Positions 12,172-24,199 of a stretch of DNA of 64,000 nt are shown one piece after another. The translations under genes were made by a program, and so were the position numbers. The DNA is from Morella rubra (Eukaryota; Streptophyta; Magnoliopsida; Fagales; Myricaceae). The number at the start of each line of letters is the position of its first letter. The stretch's first letter is position 1. Location: positions 293,594-357,593 of the forward strand of contig CM025853.1 of NCBI GenBank assembly GCA_003952965.2, written 5' to 3'. The notes under the pieces are model-generated. The model made no database searches. It saw only the letters and a list, made by a program, of their open reading frames with translations, and was not told where the DNA came from.

Positions 12172-12856
12172 TGTCAAATTGAGTCACTAAATGGAAACAC
12201 GTGATGTCACAAAGTATCAAAGAGTTATAGGCAAGATGACGGATGGATCCATTTACGAAGTCAACAAACTCAATTTTTTTCTCTATTTATACTTTGTTCC
12301 AATCAAAGAAATTACAACGATTTGAAATTTGATTGAAGGCAACCAACTCAAAGACATCAAGGCTTCCATCATAACCAATGGATCCATGCATCTTATAACA
12401 AATTCTAGTGCACATATTTAAGTAATTGGGCATTGCAAGTAGCATGCAATTTGTTCGCCAATATTATTTCTCAAATTACAAAGTCGATCTTCTAACTGGG
12501 TTAATCAGCAGCTTCTTTGTTAATGCATTAAACACGCGGTAGGTACCCAGCTATAGTGTAGTCCGTATTTACATATGAAAAACAGATGACTTGAGCATTT
12601 TGATCAAATTGAAATGTTTTTTTTTTTAATCAATCATTATTAAACCGAATACGAAATTTGGCCGTAATCAATTGACTAACATGCTTATTTTTTGTTGTTG
12701 TTATCCAGCTCATGATCTATGTCGGCATGGCATTGTCCCAAAGAATCACTTATATGTACAACAACCACAGATTTGTCGTGATCTAACAGATCGTAGTCAG
12801 AGGATGGGTGCAGTTTGAACAAGCTTAATTAATTAATGGGCAGATATTCGAGTGGA
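12172..12856 (+). repeat. Orphan copy of the upstream region of the 59321 chitinase-like gene
   Basis: 12340-12440 aligns with 58870-58985 (aaccaactcaaagac ... gcttccatca ... gtaattgggcatt). 12690-12855 aligns with 59015-59190, including 'tacaacaaccacagattt', 'agaggatgggtgcagttt' and 'aacaagcttaattaattaat'. The match stops at gggcagatatt, about 15-25 bases before the TATA box of the real gene, and no coding sequence follows. Confidence 0.7.
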
Positions 12857-13498
12857 TGGTTACTACATATTACATATATAATATTTATAAGTTACCATTT
12901 ATTACGTATATAACATGTATAAGGTACTATTATATATTATGTATAAGTTACAATATATTAAATAATATGTTCAAGGTACTATATATAATATGTATAAGAT
13001 ACTATAATATAATATGTATAAGGTACTATATGTAAATATTTGATTTTGATTAATTTTATTCCTTTTTGTTTTTAATTCATTTTATAATTTTATTTGATTT
13101 ACTGTAATTACCATTCTAACCCTTATATGATGCCATCTATTCTAACAGTTACATTAACCGTTCTAACGGTTATAATACTTCAAGGTACTGTTTTGCCACT
13201 TAATTTTTTATTTTCATTCAAAAACTGTTCGAAAGAAATTTAAAAATGCTCAAACGCATAGTGATAAGTGTTTGAACGGTAAGTAATAAGTGTTTGAACG
13301 GTTTTTTTTTTTGGGACGCAACGAAATTTCATCCCAAAACATTCACAACCGTTCTAATGGTCATGTGTTTGTTCGAATGGAGTTTTAGGGACGGACAAAT
13401 TTATCCCTAAAAGTCTCTTTTTTGGGACAACACACAATTCTGTCCCAAATAATCGACTTTTTTTTCTTGGGATGAAAATTAGAGTTTTAGGGATGGAC

Positions 13499-14296
13499 AA
13501 AGTTGTCCACTAATTAATAGTCTATGATCCCATCATCATAAATTACGACTATCTAACTTATAGCAATACATAGGTTCAAGACACTTTGACATTGTGAGAT
13601 GCTTTGAATATTCTTTCTTCACCAATCTTTATAGAGTCAATGAAATAATATATTTGGATTTCCAGGTGTATCACGGATGGATTAAGCCCCATTTAACCAT
13701 GTCATGTTTAATGTGACTTGCAGTACTACAGTTCAGATCCAAATTAGCTTTCGCTTAATACGTACCAGTGAAACTCTTTATATATGCTCAACAAAAATTG
13801 CTAGCCCTTCATGATATATATAAGGGTTAGAGACCTTTTTCGTCCTTAGGTTTTACACTCTTTTTAAAAATAGTACCGTGTTTTTAATATGATCACCATA
13901 AGCCTCTCAGTTTTTCCATTTTGTCAAAAAAAATCATTCTGTCAGTTTTAAGTCCAGCCCTCCAACAGTGACACATGTCTCCAATAATCAGGTTACAACA
14001 CATGTACATTTCTCCAATCGGGGTTGTGACACATGGCTGTTGTTCTAGGTCTGGCCTGTTAGGTGAATGTACTTAAGGCAAATAGAAGGAGATAGAAGGA
14101 CCATTTTGATAAAATCAAAAAAATTTGGAAGTGCTGGATACTAAAGTGAAAATCCGAGAACTGAATTTTAAAATGATATAAAAGCCAAGAACTAAAAAGG
14201 TCTTCAACCTATATATAATTAGAGCGACCAATTTGAACTATTCCTATTAACGCTACCAAATACAACAAAACTATTCTTATTCCAAGAAGCTAGAAG
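13499..14296 (+). repeat. 800 bp direct repeat, copy 2
   Basis: Second copy of 10443-11244, same orientation, with small substitutions and indels. It carries its own copy of the MITE (13813-14218). Confidence 0.75.
13813..14218. mobile_element. MITE with ATATAAGGGTTA ends, copy 2
   Basis: Inverted ends (tataagggttagagacc at the left, ggtcttcaacctatata at the right) and internal sequence match the copy at 10763-11168. Confidence 0.6.
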
Positions 14297-14479
14297 TACT
14301 TATTGGTATATAAGAAAGCTTGAATGCAGAGAAATGTTTCATAACTATAGATGACAAGTGTCCAAGAAGAGCAGTCATGCATGACTTAGTGTATCCCACT
14401 TAGATTACTAGCTATCTTATTTCTAAGAGAAAAAAAAAATAAAGATTAGAAATTCGACCAAGACAACTCAATGTTGTCT

Positions 14480-14815
14480 TAAATGATCATGTGTCAAATT
14501 GAGTACTTAGTAAATGGGAACACGTGATGTCATGAAGTATCAAAAAGTTAAAGGCAAGACGACGGGTGGATAAATTTTGTATCTGATGTAGCCTCAGTCA
14601 TCCACGATAACATTTTCCATCCATGGGTTGAAGGGAAGACGACGGATGGATAAATTTACGAAGCCAACTAACTCAATTTTGTTCACTTCTTACACTTTGT
14701 TCCAATCAAAGAAGCAAAGATTCGAAATATGAGATGTGCCATTGAAATCGGGCATTGTAATTAGTTGCATGTAATTTGTTCGCCAATATTTGTTAAATAA
14801 CAAAGTCGATCTTCT
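14480..14815 (+). repeat. Chitinase-upstream-type repeat blocks
   Basis: Contains 'gtgtcaaattgagt', 'acacgtgatgtcat' and 'gacggatggataaatttacgaag' blocks also present at 12175-12310 and 57845-58010. No gene is attached. Confidence 0.5.
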
Positions 14816-14816
14816 A

Positions 14817-15980
14817 AAGGGCCAACGGAGGGAAGAGAGAACTCTAGCCAGGCACATGGCACACCTAGTCCTACATGGTTGGCCTCCTTTATCTCCTATC
14901 CAAAAAAGCGTGACAAACAATTATTTTGGGTGGAATTTTAAATTCATAAAAAAAAATGGTAATTTCGTGAAGAAATTAAAATTCGTTGCAACAAAATAAT
15001 GTCAATTTTTTCATTCAAAATTTGTAGTTTTGGGCATTCAATATCACAACAGGCGGTGACTGTTAGGGTGACCCAACTGTCTAAAACCACCCAGCCAGGT
15101 GTTCGTCAACCACAACATTTTGAAGAGTTGATTGAGGGTGGAGTGAACTCTAGCCAGGCCCATGGCACACCCAGCCCTGCATGGTTGGCCTCCTTTATGT
15201 TTGTTCTTAGAAAGCATGACAAACAATATTCATTTTGGGTGGAAGCCACAATTTATCCCCAAAAATTGTGCTTTTTATGACCAAATTAAGATCGTTCAAA
15301 AAAAATTATGTCAAATTGTTCCCTTAAATTTTGTAGTATTAGGCATAGAAGATCATAACAGACGACACCAACTCAGCGTAGCAAGCAATCTCAAACGACC
15401 CAACCAGATGTTCATCAACCAGAACACTCTGAGGGGCCGACAAAGAGTGGAGAGAAAGAGAACTCTAGCCAGGCGCATGGCACACCTAGTCCCGTGATAA
15501 CTTTGTAAATCGAAACCGAAAAATAGATGAGAGAATGTGAGAGAGGTAGTTCGATGAATATCTTGTATATTCAACTTAATGAAATAAAGACTAATCAACG
15601 TCCTTATATAACAGCGTAGGAAGTTGGATAACAACATACTGACTAACAGCTTAGCATCCAGCTCATCATCTAACTGACTTATTTGAGAGTCTTCTAGACA
15701 GAGTGAAAAATAATGTCAACTCCAACTCTAATATCCTGCATGGTTGACCTTTTTTATGCCTGATCTTAAAATTCATGCCAAAATATGATAGTTTTTTCTG
15801 AGATTAAAATTTGTTTCTAAAAAGTAATGCCAAATTTTGTAGTATCGGACATGCAAGCTCACGGTCAGCATCAGCGCAACGGACCTAGCAGTCTCAAACG
15901 ACACAACGAGGACAACATTCTCAAGGGCTGAATGAGAGTGAGCAGAAGTTTCGCATGGTTGGCCTCCTTCATGTCTGATC
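14817..15980 (+). repeat. Diverged repeats of a 'ctctagccaggc...tggttggcctcctt' unit
   Basis: The segment 'aactctagccaggc(a/c)catggcacacc.ag', usually followed by 'catggttggcctccttta', recurs at about 14840, 15150 and 15465, with weaker forms near 15740 and 15950. Spacings are about 300-320 bp and the interrupting sequence is diverged. It may be the decayed coding repeat of a retroelement tail. Confidence 0.5.
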
Positions 15981-16411
15981 TAGAGGTCATGTTTCGTGTC
16001 AGGTTGGCACCTATCAAGGCACGATTAGACAGGACGAAGGAATTGATGCAGAACATGCGGCAGCATCATGCACATACATCCACTACTCTCCATAGAGTGA
16101 CGGACAAACTGGAAAGTGTGAGCCTAGCTCAGGCACGGTTAAAGGACCGGATGAAAGGTATTGGCGAGCCTCTGGCGCAAATAGAAGACTGGATGCAGGA
16201 CATGATCAGTTCCATTCCTAGCCAGCTCGACACAGTCAACAAAGGGTTGGACAAGTTCAGTGTATCTATCGCTGACTTAATCGAAGGGATCCATAACTCT
16301 TGTTGGGAGGGGGAGGTGGGGGTGGGGCGCGGCGGTGTGGTTAGGATATGGATGGGCCTCGGGGACGATATGGATGGGCCTGAGTTGTGGGAGCCATGTG
16401 GGCATTTGTAA
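15932..16411 (+). pseudogene. Coiled-coil ORF, probable transposon-protein tail
   Basis: A 159-codon open frame with heptad-like composition (LDRTKELMQNM, LESVSLAQARLKDRM, IEDWMQDMISSI, VNKGLDKFSVSIADLIE). It resembles the coiled-coil tails that follow Transposase_32-type domains elsewhere in this window (1-1250 and 37035-38273). No globular domain precedes it here and the last 40 codons are Gly/Trp-rich low-complexity sequence. Function unknown. Confidence 0.4.
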
Positions 16412-16429
16412 TTTTTGTTTTTGGAGCTA

Positions 16430-17990
16430 TTATATTATATTTCATATTTTATTCCATACAAGTAATGTATAATATGTGCACTTTTAAAATGATTACCGAT
16501 TTGTAGTATTTCATCTTTGTATTCGAAGAACTTTTTAAAATGAGACATGTTGCCCTTGTAGACGCTTAGACCAATTAAAATGAAAAGACCGATGATAATA
16601 CAAATAAAATAATGTACAGTCTTTCGAACAAATTAGATACAACTATTAAATATTAATTTAGAGACTGCGAATGTCCATTATTTATTTAATCCTTTTGTGT
16701 ATATTAGTAATATATAATGGGCTAATAGCATTGTTACATAGATATATTTGACGCTAGATGTACTGAGGATATATTATATATATGTTGATCTACACATGGT
16801 AAACCATATTGATACTGGGATTAATCGGAAAAAACGCAGGACACCGAGTGAGCGCTCATGCTAAGTGGAATGCTTGGAGAAAATAGAAAACCTTATAAAT
16901 AAGAAGACTGCACAAGAATAATAGAACGCTTTGGATAGAGATGGAAGCAATCGAGATATTTACAAGAAGGTCGGGAACCACATTCTAACTCACACATTCA
17001 GATAGAAAAACTCACCATCCAAGTAGAAACACAAAAGGATGCAGAAATCACCATCCAATATAATTCAACGTTGGATACAGAGTAAGAACTCTTCACCTAT
17101 TGAAATCCATAGAACGATATTGAAATCCACCGAAGGATAAGTGTTTGGAGAAGAGATACGTCTTCAAAGAAAGCCAACTCAAGTCAAATAAATGCTCAAT
17201 CTGTATTTTTCCATTGCTAAAGAAGGATATTATAAATAATAGATCTAGCTTGAAACAACCCCAAAGCATAGGTAATTAAGAATTACAACTTTCAAACTTT
17301 AATTGAGACTTAGGAAACATAAAAGTCTCTTACGAAAATGAGAAGATGTATTTGAAATTTAAAGAGCTAGCTAAAAATAAGAAAGTGGTCCAAAATTTGC
17401 TAGTGCTCGTAACCAATTGCCGATCTGACCTCCTTAGATTAATTTTATCATAACTTTCTCTAGAAAACTCCAAATCGTACATCATTTGAGGTAATGGAAA
17501 ATAGACTCATAGAGCTTTCTACCAAGCCATAACTTGAGCAAAAAATGTTTATTAAATCAATCCCACCATTAATTTCAATTTTTAGTTTCGGTGTTGATCC
17601 ACACTTGTGTCACATACAGTATACACACTACAGGTGATAAATAGACTATAAACTATACTATAAAGTTTACATAGAGTATACACTCAGAACTAGCTAGCTG
17701 ACAGCCATGGGCCTAGCTCCCAGCCCCATATCAAAATCAGTGAAAAATGAAATTGGAAGGAGCCAGCTAACTCAAAGTTGTCCACTTATTAAAAGGTCAA
17801 CGATCGATCCCAATTCAAGGTGGTAAACTAAGACTATCTCATTCCAAAGAAAAGAAAAAGAGATTATGAATTGGAAGAAGCCAACAAACACCATTTTGTC
17901 CTCTTGTATTAATTAACAAGTCCACGATCTTTTATTATATATTAATTTATCTAATTGATAGTAAAATATAAATTTGATCAGATCATAATT
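16430..17990. other. Gene-free AT-rich interval with retroelement-like scraps
   Basis: No supportable coding sequence. A stretch near 16850-17300 has antisense LTR-like character, and the 17700-17900 segment repeats the 'aactcaaagttgtccact' phrase found upstream of other chitinase copies. Confidence 0.4.
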
Positions 17991-18600
17991 TGACATTATG
18001 AGGTATAGGGAATCTTTTTTGGCCAATCTTTATAGAGTCACGAAGTCTTCTCCCTTAGGGCTATTGACTCAGTATGCTATAGCAATAATAGGGCTATAAA
18101 TGTGTCTAACGTCATTGTATCTACTTATATTAAATCTCTTACTTTATAAATTAATTTATCTCATGTCTAATTTTGCAAAAAGGGATGGTAGTTCATGTAC
18201 TGGAATTTCTTACAAATTATATATTATATGGACATAACGCTTATTAGAGCACATTTGAAGGTTCAATTAAATTTTCGAACCAAACAACCTCAAATATTTG
18301 TCTTTATGTGCGTGTCTAATTTCTACAATGTTACACATTTTTTTCCTGCAAATGATCCTTCGTAATAAATGTTTTCTATTAAGAATATCTTTACCGATCA
18401 TAGAATTAGAAGGAAAAAAAATTAGCATTAAGGTAAGAAGTTGGACGAACCCAACAAACTCAAATTTGTCCATTAGTGAACTACGGGTCCACGGTCCCAT
18501 CACTATCAACGAATTTATACGTACCTAACTTTTAGCAATAAACAATTTTTTTGGGTAACTAATAATAAACCAATTTGCGATAATGTAATATTACGACGAG
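17990..18600 (+). repeat. Upstream repeat block of the first chitinase-like gene
   Basis: Contains 'ttgacattatgaggtatagggaatctttt' and 'agtatgctatagcaataatagggct', the same block found in orphan form at 9755-10335 and 28440-28800, and in multiple copies at 56840-58340. It ends about 40 bases before the TATA box. Confidence 0.6.
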
Positions 18601-18639
18601 GTAATATATTTTAATCCCAAGAGGGGGCAACGGCTCTCT

Positions 18640-18654
18640 TTATATGTATATATA
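18640..18654 (+). promoter_or_regulatory. TATA box of the 18734 gene
   Basis: ttatatgtatatata lies about 85 bases upstream of the start codon, which allows a leader of roughly 55-65 bases. Confidence 0.5.
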
Positions 18655-18733
18655 GGTACATCCGTGTAATGCTGCATATATAGCTTGTAAGAAACAGTAC
18701 AGACTGCCTATAGCTCGCCTTCCCTGCACTGCA

Positions 18734-20750
18734 ATGACGACTGACGTGGTTAGAGCGGGATACTGGTTTTGGACCAATCATGCCTTCCCAGTGGGTAGCA
18801 TAGATTCCAAGCACTTCACCCATCTTTTCTGTGCATTTGCCGAGCTCGACCCCGAGACCTATAAAATTTCCTTTCCTACCCAAGCCATCCATGCTTTTGC
18901 AACCTTCACTGAAACCGTGCAACGAAAAAACCCCGACGTTAAGACCCTTTTATCAATTGGTGAAGCAGGGCCCTCAAATAATCCAATCTTATACTCCATT
19001 GCCAGCAATAAAGCCAACCGTAAATTATTCATAAGTTCCTCCATAGATTTTGCCAGAAGTAACAACTTCCATGGTCTTGACCTCTGCTGGCTGCCCACCT
19101 CCTTTCCACCTCAAAATGGCTTTTTCTTTCTCCTCAAGGAATGGCGTGATGCCATCACTGCCGAAGCCGAGGAAAGCGGCAATGAGCCCTTGCTTCTAAC
19201 GGCACAGTTCGAGTACGACGTAGAGTTTTCCCCATGTCCACCTCGTTCTATTCCTCGTTTCTTGGACTGGATGAATCTAGTGGCCTATGACTTCCATACC
19301 CCACGTAACTCGCGTTCTACTAGAGCACATGCAGCATGGCGCAGTAAGCCAGGTGATCCAAGCGGGGAGTACAGCATCAACGCCTGGATGGAGAAAGGAG
19401 TGAACCAAAAAAAAATAGTGCTCGGCCTTCCATTGTTTGGGAACGCATGGTCACTGGCAAATGCAAAGAACAACGGTATGTTTGCACCCGCAAAGGGGGC
19501 TCCTTCTTCGTACGCAACTGGGGTCATAAGTTACGAGCAAATCACGAAGTTCCTAGCCAAGATAGATACCACCCAAAAATTTGATCCTGATACTGAAACA
19601 CACTATTGCTATAACAGTACAACTTGGATTAGTTATGATGATAGGAAAAGTATCACAAAGAAGATCGAACATGCAAGGGATCTGGAGTTGCTCGGTTACT
19701 TTGTGTGGCATGTGGGCAATGACCACAACTGGATACTTTCAAAAACAGGTTCGTATGCTTTTAGTCCTTATATTCGTCTCAATTCATCCGTCTAGAATTT
19801 AGCCATATGTGAATTACCACTTATCTTAAAAGCTTAAATTAATTGGAAGTGATAAATTGTATTATTTAACTTATATTCTCTAACAAAGAACACCGTTAGT
19901 TGCAATAATATTAACAGTACTAGTTAAATTTATATTACCTGCATGTATTGTATTCTGTTTTTTTATCTTCTGAGAGACATGATTTTTAATATGTGATGTG
20001 TGACTTGTGCCTCTTTGAGGGCTTGCTTGCTTGTTTTTGGGATGATTTCTAATACAGTACTTACCACTTACCAAAAAAAAAAAAAGAGAGAGAGAGAGAA
20101 ATCTGGGAGCTCTCGCATTTTAATTTTTTTCTTTTTTGGGTAAGTGGTAAGTGATAAGTGTATTAATTCTCCAAGGTAACCATACAAAGCTTGGGCTAGC
20201 CGCTAAAAAAAAAAAAAAACAAAGTTGACTAAATTTCTGAGCATGCCGGTGAAGATTCTTCCATTACCTTCTGAAATCCGACAAGAAACACTAACACCTT
20301 CCTTCCAAATGTAACAGATGGCTGCCGTTAGCATTACACGCATGATTCTTACAAAAACTGTCTTACCTCGATCGCATCCTTTTTCTCATCCATTCGACAA
20401 CATCCAGCTTCCGTTTGTCAAACTCCTTGGAAACACCACAACGATCCATTAGGAGAAGCCAAATTCGGTGGGAATATATATCACTTTTCATCGTGTGTTT
20501 TTTTTAGGGTAAAATCGTTATTTCACTGGAACAAAATATAAATTTCTATCTAAATTAACGGCGGTAGGTGCATTGTAAACGTTTAGTATTTTAGAGACAA
20601 AATGTAACAGAATCGATAAAGACAAAATGTAACAGAATCGATAGTTGATGCATGTGGTCTCTTGGCATCGTTTGGTTGTAAACAATCATCTACTCTCTGA
20701 CGTCATGTAATTCTTACTACTGTGCAGCTGCTCATGAATGGGGAGTGTAG
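18734..20750 (+). CDS. Class V (GH18) chitinase-like protein, catalytically degenerate, no signal peptide
   Basis: Two exons: 18734-19748 and 20728-20750 (GT-AG intron of 979 bases), 345 residues. The last exon encodes only the tail ending EWGV. The GH18 fold is recognisable (AGYWF near residue 10, FTHLFCAFAELD at 28-39, LLSIG at 72-76, LGYF.W with Trp325). The catalytic block reads FHGLDLCWLP: where active relatives have DLDWE, the second Asp is Cys118 and the proton-donor Glu is Leu120. The usual MAYD motif is VAYD (183-186). The protein starts MTTDVVRAGYW with no signal peptide, unlike the neighbours at 22946 and 25911, so a cytosolic location is inferred. Hydrolysis is unlikely; carbohydrate binding is possible. 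The frame is intact, so it may be an expressed pseudoenzyme. Confidence 0.85.
20051..20166. repeat. Small foldback element with a GA microsatellite
   Basis: 'aatacagtacttaccactta' on the left is inverted as 'taagtggtaagtgataagtg' on the right, with poly-A and a (GA)n run between. It lies inside the intron of the 18734 gene. Confidence 0.5.
20599..20643 (+). repeat. Two-copy tandem repeat
   Basis: 'gacaaaatgtaacagaatcg' occurs twice in tandem within the intron of the 18734 gene. Confidence 0.7.
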
Positions 20751-20930
20751 AGATTGGGAGCCGAAGCATATGATATTGTGGTTTCTCCCGACGTCGAAGC
20801 TTTAATTTGTGTCATGTTGAATAAGGTTGTGTTAACGTGTGTCGACAATAACGCTGTGATCCTTCAGTGGATATATATGCCAAACAATATTTAGATTGTC
20901 CTATTGATTTCGAATTGCATGTTTTAATTA

Positions 20931-22441
20931 TTCCCTAAATGCAAATAAATCTGATGTTGTGTGACGTTATTATCGACATCAAACAGAATCATCCGATACG
21001 GATTATCACTAGTCCTCTCCCATTATTAGCTTGTACGTCTTTTCCATAATTTTGTCATGTTTCATGTGACATTAATACAAAAAGTTAGCATATATCTGCG
21101 GTGAGTACTTTAGATTTAGAAAGTTAAACAAGTAGGGTTAAAGCTTTGTTTAATTATTAATTTTATAATAATTTTATCCCAAGTAGCTTGATTATTAGAT
21201 ATTATGAAATACTTATGAAAGCAAACATTAATCATGTCGTTGAAACCTTCCTGCAAACCCGGTCTCCCACAAATGTGGTACCAAAGCCTGATTTGTATCA
21301 AATAAGTCGAAACCAATTAGTGATTACCAGGGAAAACAAAATAGCAAAATGCAAGTAATTTTCGTTTTATGTTAGTTTTTCTTATTTAATTTTTTTAGAA
21401 AATGGTAAGTATTTACATAAATCCTAAAATTTAAGATATACAATAGAAGCATAACCAACAGGCTCGCAAGCCCATAAAAAAAACAAATAGGCTGACAGGC
21501 CCATGCAAAGGAAACAAACAGGCTCACAGGCCCACACAACCAGGTCAAGGCTTGCAGCCCAGGCAAGGCCCCCCCCATTTGCATTTATTTTGTTTGTTGC
21601 TATGTTTGGCAGTTAAGTGCTATGGTAGTTGAGTAAATTTATTGTGAAGTGCTATTATTTGAAAACCTAATAGTTTCTAGGATGTGTTATTTATTTCTAA
21701 TGCTCAAAAACAGCTGGAGAAGAGGCAAAAGAGGTCGGACGCATGAGATTCACGTGCACGTGTGGGCGTGCATAAGGGCTCACGCGCCGGTCAGTTGTTT
21801 ATTTCCCAAATGCAAAAAAATCTGATGTTGGTTGTCATTATCAAAATTAAGCAGAATCATCTTACACGGACTAATACTCTCGTAAGCTTGTAAATCTTTT
21901 ACTTAATTTGTCATGTTTCATGTGACTTGAATACAAAAAGTAATTAGTATTTACGCGGTGAGTACTTTAGATTTAGAAAAATTAAACATGTAGGGTTAAT
22001 GCTTTGTTTAATTACCAATTTTATAATTAGTTTCTGTTTAATTTCATTCCAAGTAGCTTTTAATTATTAGATATTGTGAAACACGTATGGAAGCAAACAT
22101 TAATCATGTCAGTCGTTGGAACCTTCCTACAAACCCGGCCTCCCACACATGGTACCAAAGCCTGATCTTGTATCAATAAGTCGAAACCCATAAGTAATTA
22201 CCAGGGAATACAAAATAACAAAATGCAAGTAATTTGCGTTTTATGTTAGTTTTCTCCTAATGTTTTCTACATAATGGAAAGTAGTTGTATAAATCCTAAA
22301 ATTTTAAGATATACAACGGGAGCAAAACAAACAGGCTCCCGTGCAGAGAACAACAAAAAGGCTCACGGGCCCACACCAACAGGTTCGCAAAGCTCGCGCA
22401 ACAATCACGCTCACAGGCCTGTACCAACAGGCTTTGCAGGG
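20931..22441 (+). repeat. Direct duplication (20931-21590 and 21803-22441) with GC-rich minisatellite ends
   Basis: Two collinear segments of about 650 bases share 'tgcaaataaatctgatgttg', 'tttgtcatgtttcatgtgac', 'gagtactttagatttagaaa' and 'ggtaccaaagcctgat'. Each ends in short repeats of 'aacaggctc.caggccca' (21455-21570 and 22325-22440). No coding sequence was recognised. The pair lies between the first and second chitinase genes. Confidence 0.7.
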
Positions 22442-22841
22442 GAATAAGAAACTGGATTAATGCGCGTTGACCGAGGTTGAGCTCATATATTGAATTTGGT
22501 CCGCATAATTTTAAACTGTCATTTTAGACCGAGAACTTGGTTATATAAAGACTATTGATTCCGTAATTTAAGCTACTCCGAGCAGAAAAAACCTCCTGAA
22601 GTGGCGGCCACGGCACGTCGGCACCAGCATATGAGGTTTGCAATAGCGGTCTTTTGCCTTTGTACTCTCTGTGGAACCTGAAAAGTCTTCGTTGATCAAA
22701 ATTAAATGTGGCGGCGAGCTTAAAGTTCAAACCAATTGTCACCATACGCATAACTGGTGGTCGCGACATGTGGAATATCGTACGAGACGCAATCACGTAA
22801 TTCACTCCGAAGAGGAGTAGACGTTCACGAAAAGGAAAAGG

Positions 22842-22852
22842 TTATATATATA
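22842..22852 (+). promoter_or_regulatory. TATA box of the 22946 gene
   Basis: ttatatatata lies about 95 bases before the start codon. The upstream 300 bases share phrases (cacggcac, gcaatagc, gaaagtcttcgtt) with the promoter of the 25911 gene, showing tandem duplication that included the promoter. Confidence 0.55.
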
Positions 22853-22945
22853 GACGTACATGAGCTCTCTTATCTCTCAGAAGCTCCAAGAACAGTACCT
22901 GTTAATTGACTACAGTCTACACTACTGTCTTGATCTTTTCCTTCA

Positions 22946-24195
22946 ATGGCTTCGAAAACCCCTGCTTATGTATTTTCCACCCTCGTTTTCCTTCTTCAAC
23001 TTCACTTCTCTGCCGGACAAACTGTCGTGAAAGCCGCATACTGGTTTCCCGACAGTGGTGTAACTGTGGCGGGCATAGATTCCACCCTTTTCACGTATCT
23101 ATTTTGTGCCTTCGCCGATCTCAATCCCAGCACCTACCAAGTCACCATCTCTTCCTCAAATTTGGCCGACTTCTCGACCTTCACCCAAACCGTGCAACAG
23201 AAAAACCCTTCAGTCAAGACGCTTCTGTCCATCGGGGGAGGAAACTCTAAAGCTTCAATCTTCGCTTCCATGGCTAGCCAAGCCAGTACCCGTAAGTCAT
23301 TCATAGATTCCTCCATAAATCTAGCCCGGTCTAACAACTTCTACGGCCTTGACCTCGATTGGGAGTACCCCTCCACGGCAACGGAGTTCGCAAACCTCGG
23401 TACCCTCCTCAATGAATGGCGAGCAGCCGTGGCCAGCGAATCTGAGAGCAGCGGCAACGCCCCCTTGCTTCTAACCGCTGCGTTCTTTTACTCCTCGGAC
23501 TATTACTCGTTGGATTATCCCATTCAGGCCATTTCAAACAGCTTGGACTGGGTCAACGTAATGGCCTATGACTTTTATAGCCCGAACAGCTATTCCTCAC
23601 CCAATCTGACTGGGCCGCCTGCTGCACTTTACAATCCAACAAGTCAAGTAAGCGGGGACACCGGCATCACAGCATGGATTCAGGCAGGTGTGCCAGCCAC
23701 CAAACTAGTCCTCGGGTTCCCATTCTATGGCTATGCGTGGCTTCTAGCAAATGCTGACAACCATGGGATATTTGCACCTGCTAATGGAGTAGCTATATCC
23801 TCAGACGGGTCCATAACTTATAGCCAGATTAAGGATTTCATAGCTCAGAATGGGGCGACAGCAGTGTTCAATTCGACAATTGTCACAGACTACTGCTATG
23901 CTGGGACAACATGGATTGGTTATGATGATACCCAGAGTATCTCTACTAAGGTTACTTATGCTAAGGGAAAGGGATTGCTCGGTTACTTTGCATGGCATGT
24001 GGGTGCCGATAAAGCTTTCGCTCTTTCTCAAACAGGTTAGTTTATGAATTCAATTATTATATCTCCAACCTATCTTTTCTATATAGAAGTTCATTAATTT
24101 CCACTCTTTTTAGGATTTCTAGTTTCTATTATTCTGACATGATCTGACGCGAAATTCATGTTTTTGTTGCAGCTTCACAAGCATGGGGGGCATAG
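22946..24195 (+). CDS. Secreted class V chitinase (GH18), catalytic motif intact
   Basis: Two exons: 22946-24035 and 24173-24195 (GT-AG intron of 137 bases), 370 residues. Residues 1-25 form a signal peptide (hydrophobic VFSTLVFLLQLHF core, cleavage likely near AGQ|T). The GH18 (beta/alpha)8 chitinase domain spans about 27-355. Landmarks are KAAYWFP, FTYLFCAFADL (49-59), TLLSIGGG (92-99), the catalytic YGLDLDWEYP with Asp136, Asp138 and proton donor Glu140, VMAYDFY (205-211), and GYFAWHVG with the conserved Trp350. The final exon adds the tail ASQAWGA. The family hydrolyses beta-1,4-GlcNAc polymers with a substrate-assisted mechanism and is used in defence against fungi and in stress. Secretion to the apoplast or vacuole is inferred. 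This is the best candidate for an active enzyme in the cluster. Confidence 0.92.
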
Positions 24196-24199
24196 AGAA

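Larger units (their letters stand above)
11245..13498. mobile_element. Possible nonautonomous CACTA-like element (GGGACG type), two copies of its body
   Basis: Begins with CACTACAACAAATT at 11245, exactly where copy 1 of the 800 bp repeat departs from copy 2 (ctag|cactac versus ctag|aagtac). Its AT-rich body (11375-11850: runs of 'aaggtactat', then 'ccattctaacggttac') recurs at 12860-13400. Between the bodies lie a retroelement-like scrap (about 11855-12170) and an orphan chitinase-upstream segment. GGGAC/GTCCC motifs near both sides look subterminal. No matching right-hand TIR was found, so the overall extent is uncertain. Confidence 0.4.

Noticed and set aside
19749..19795. Read-through C-terminus of the first chitinase-like gene
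   Set aside because: A GT donor sits at the position conserved in all paralogues and a matching last exon exists at 20728-20750.
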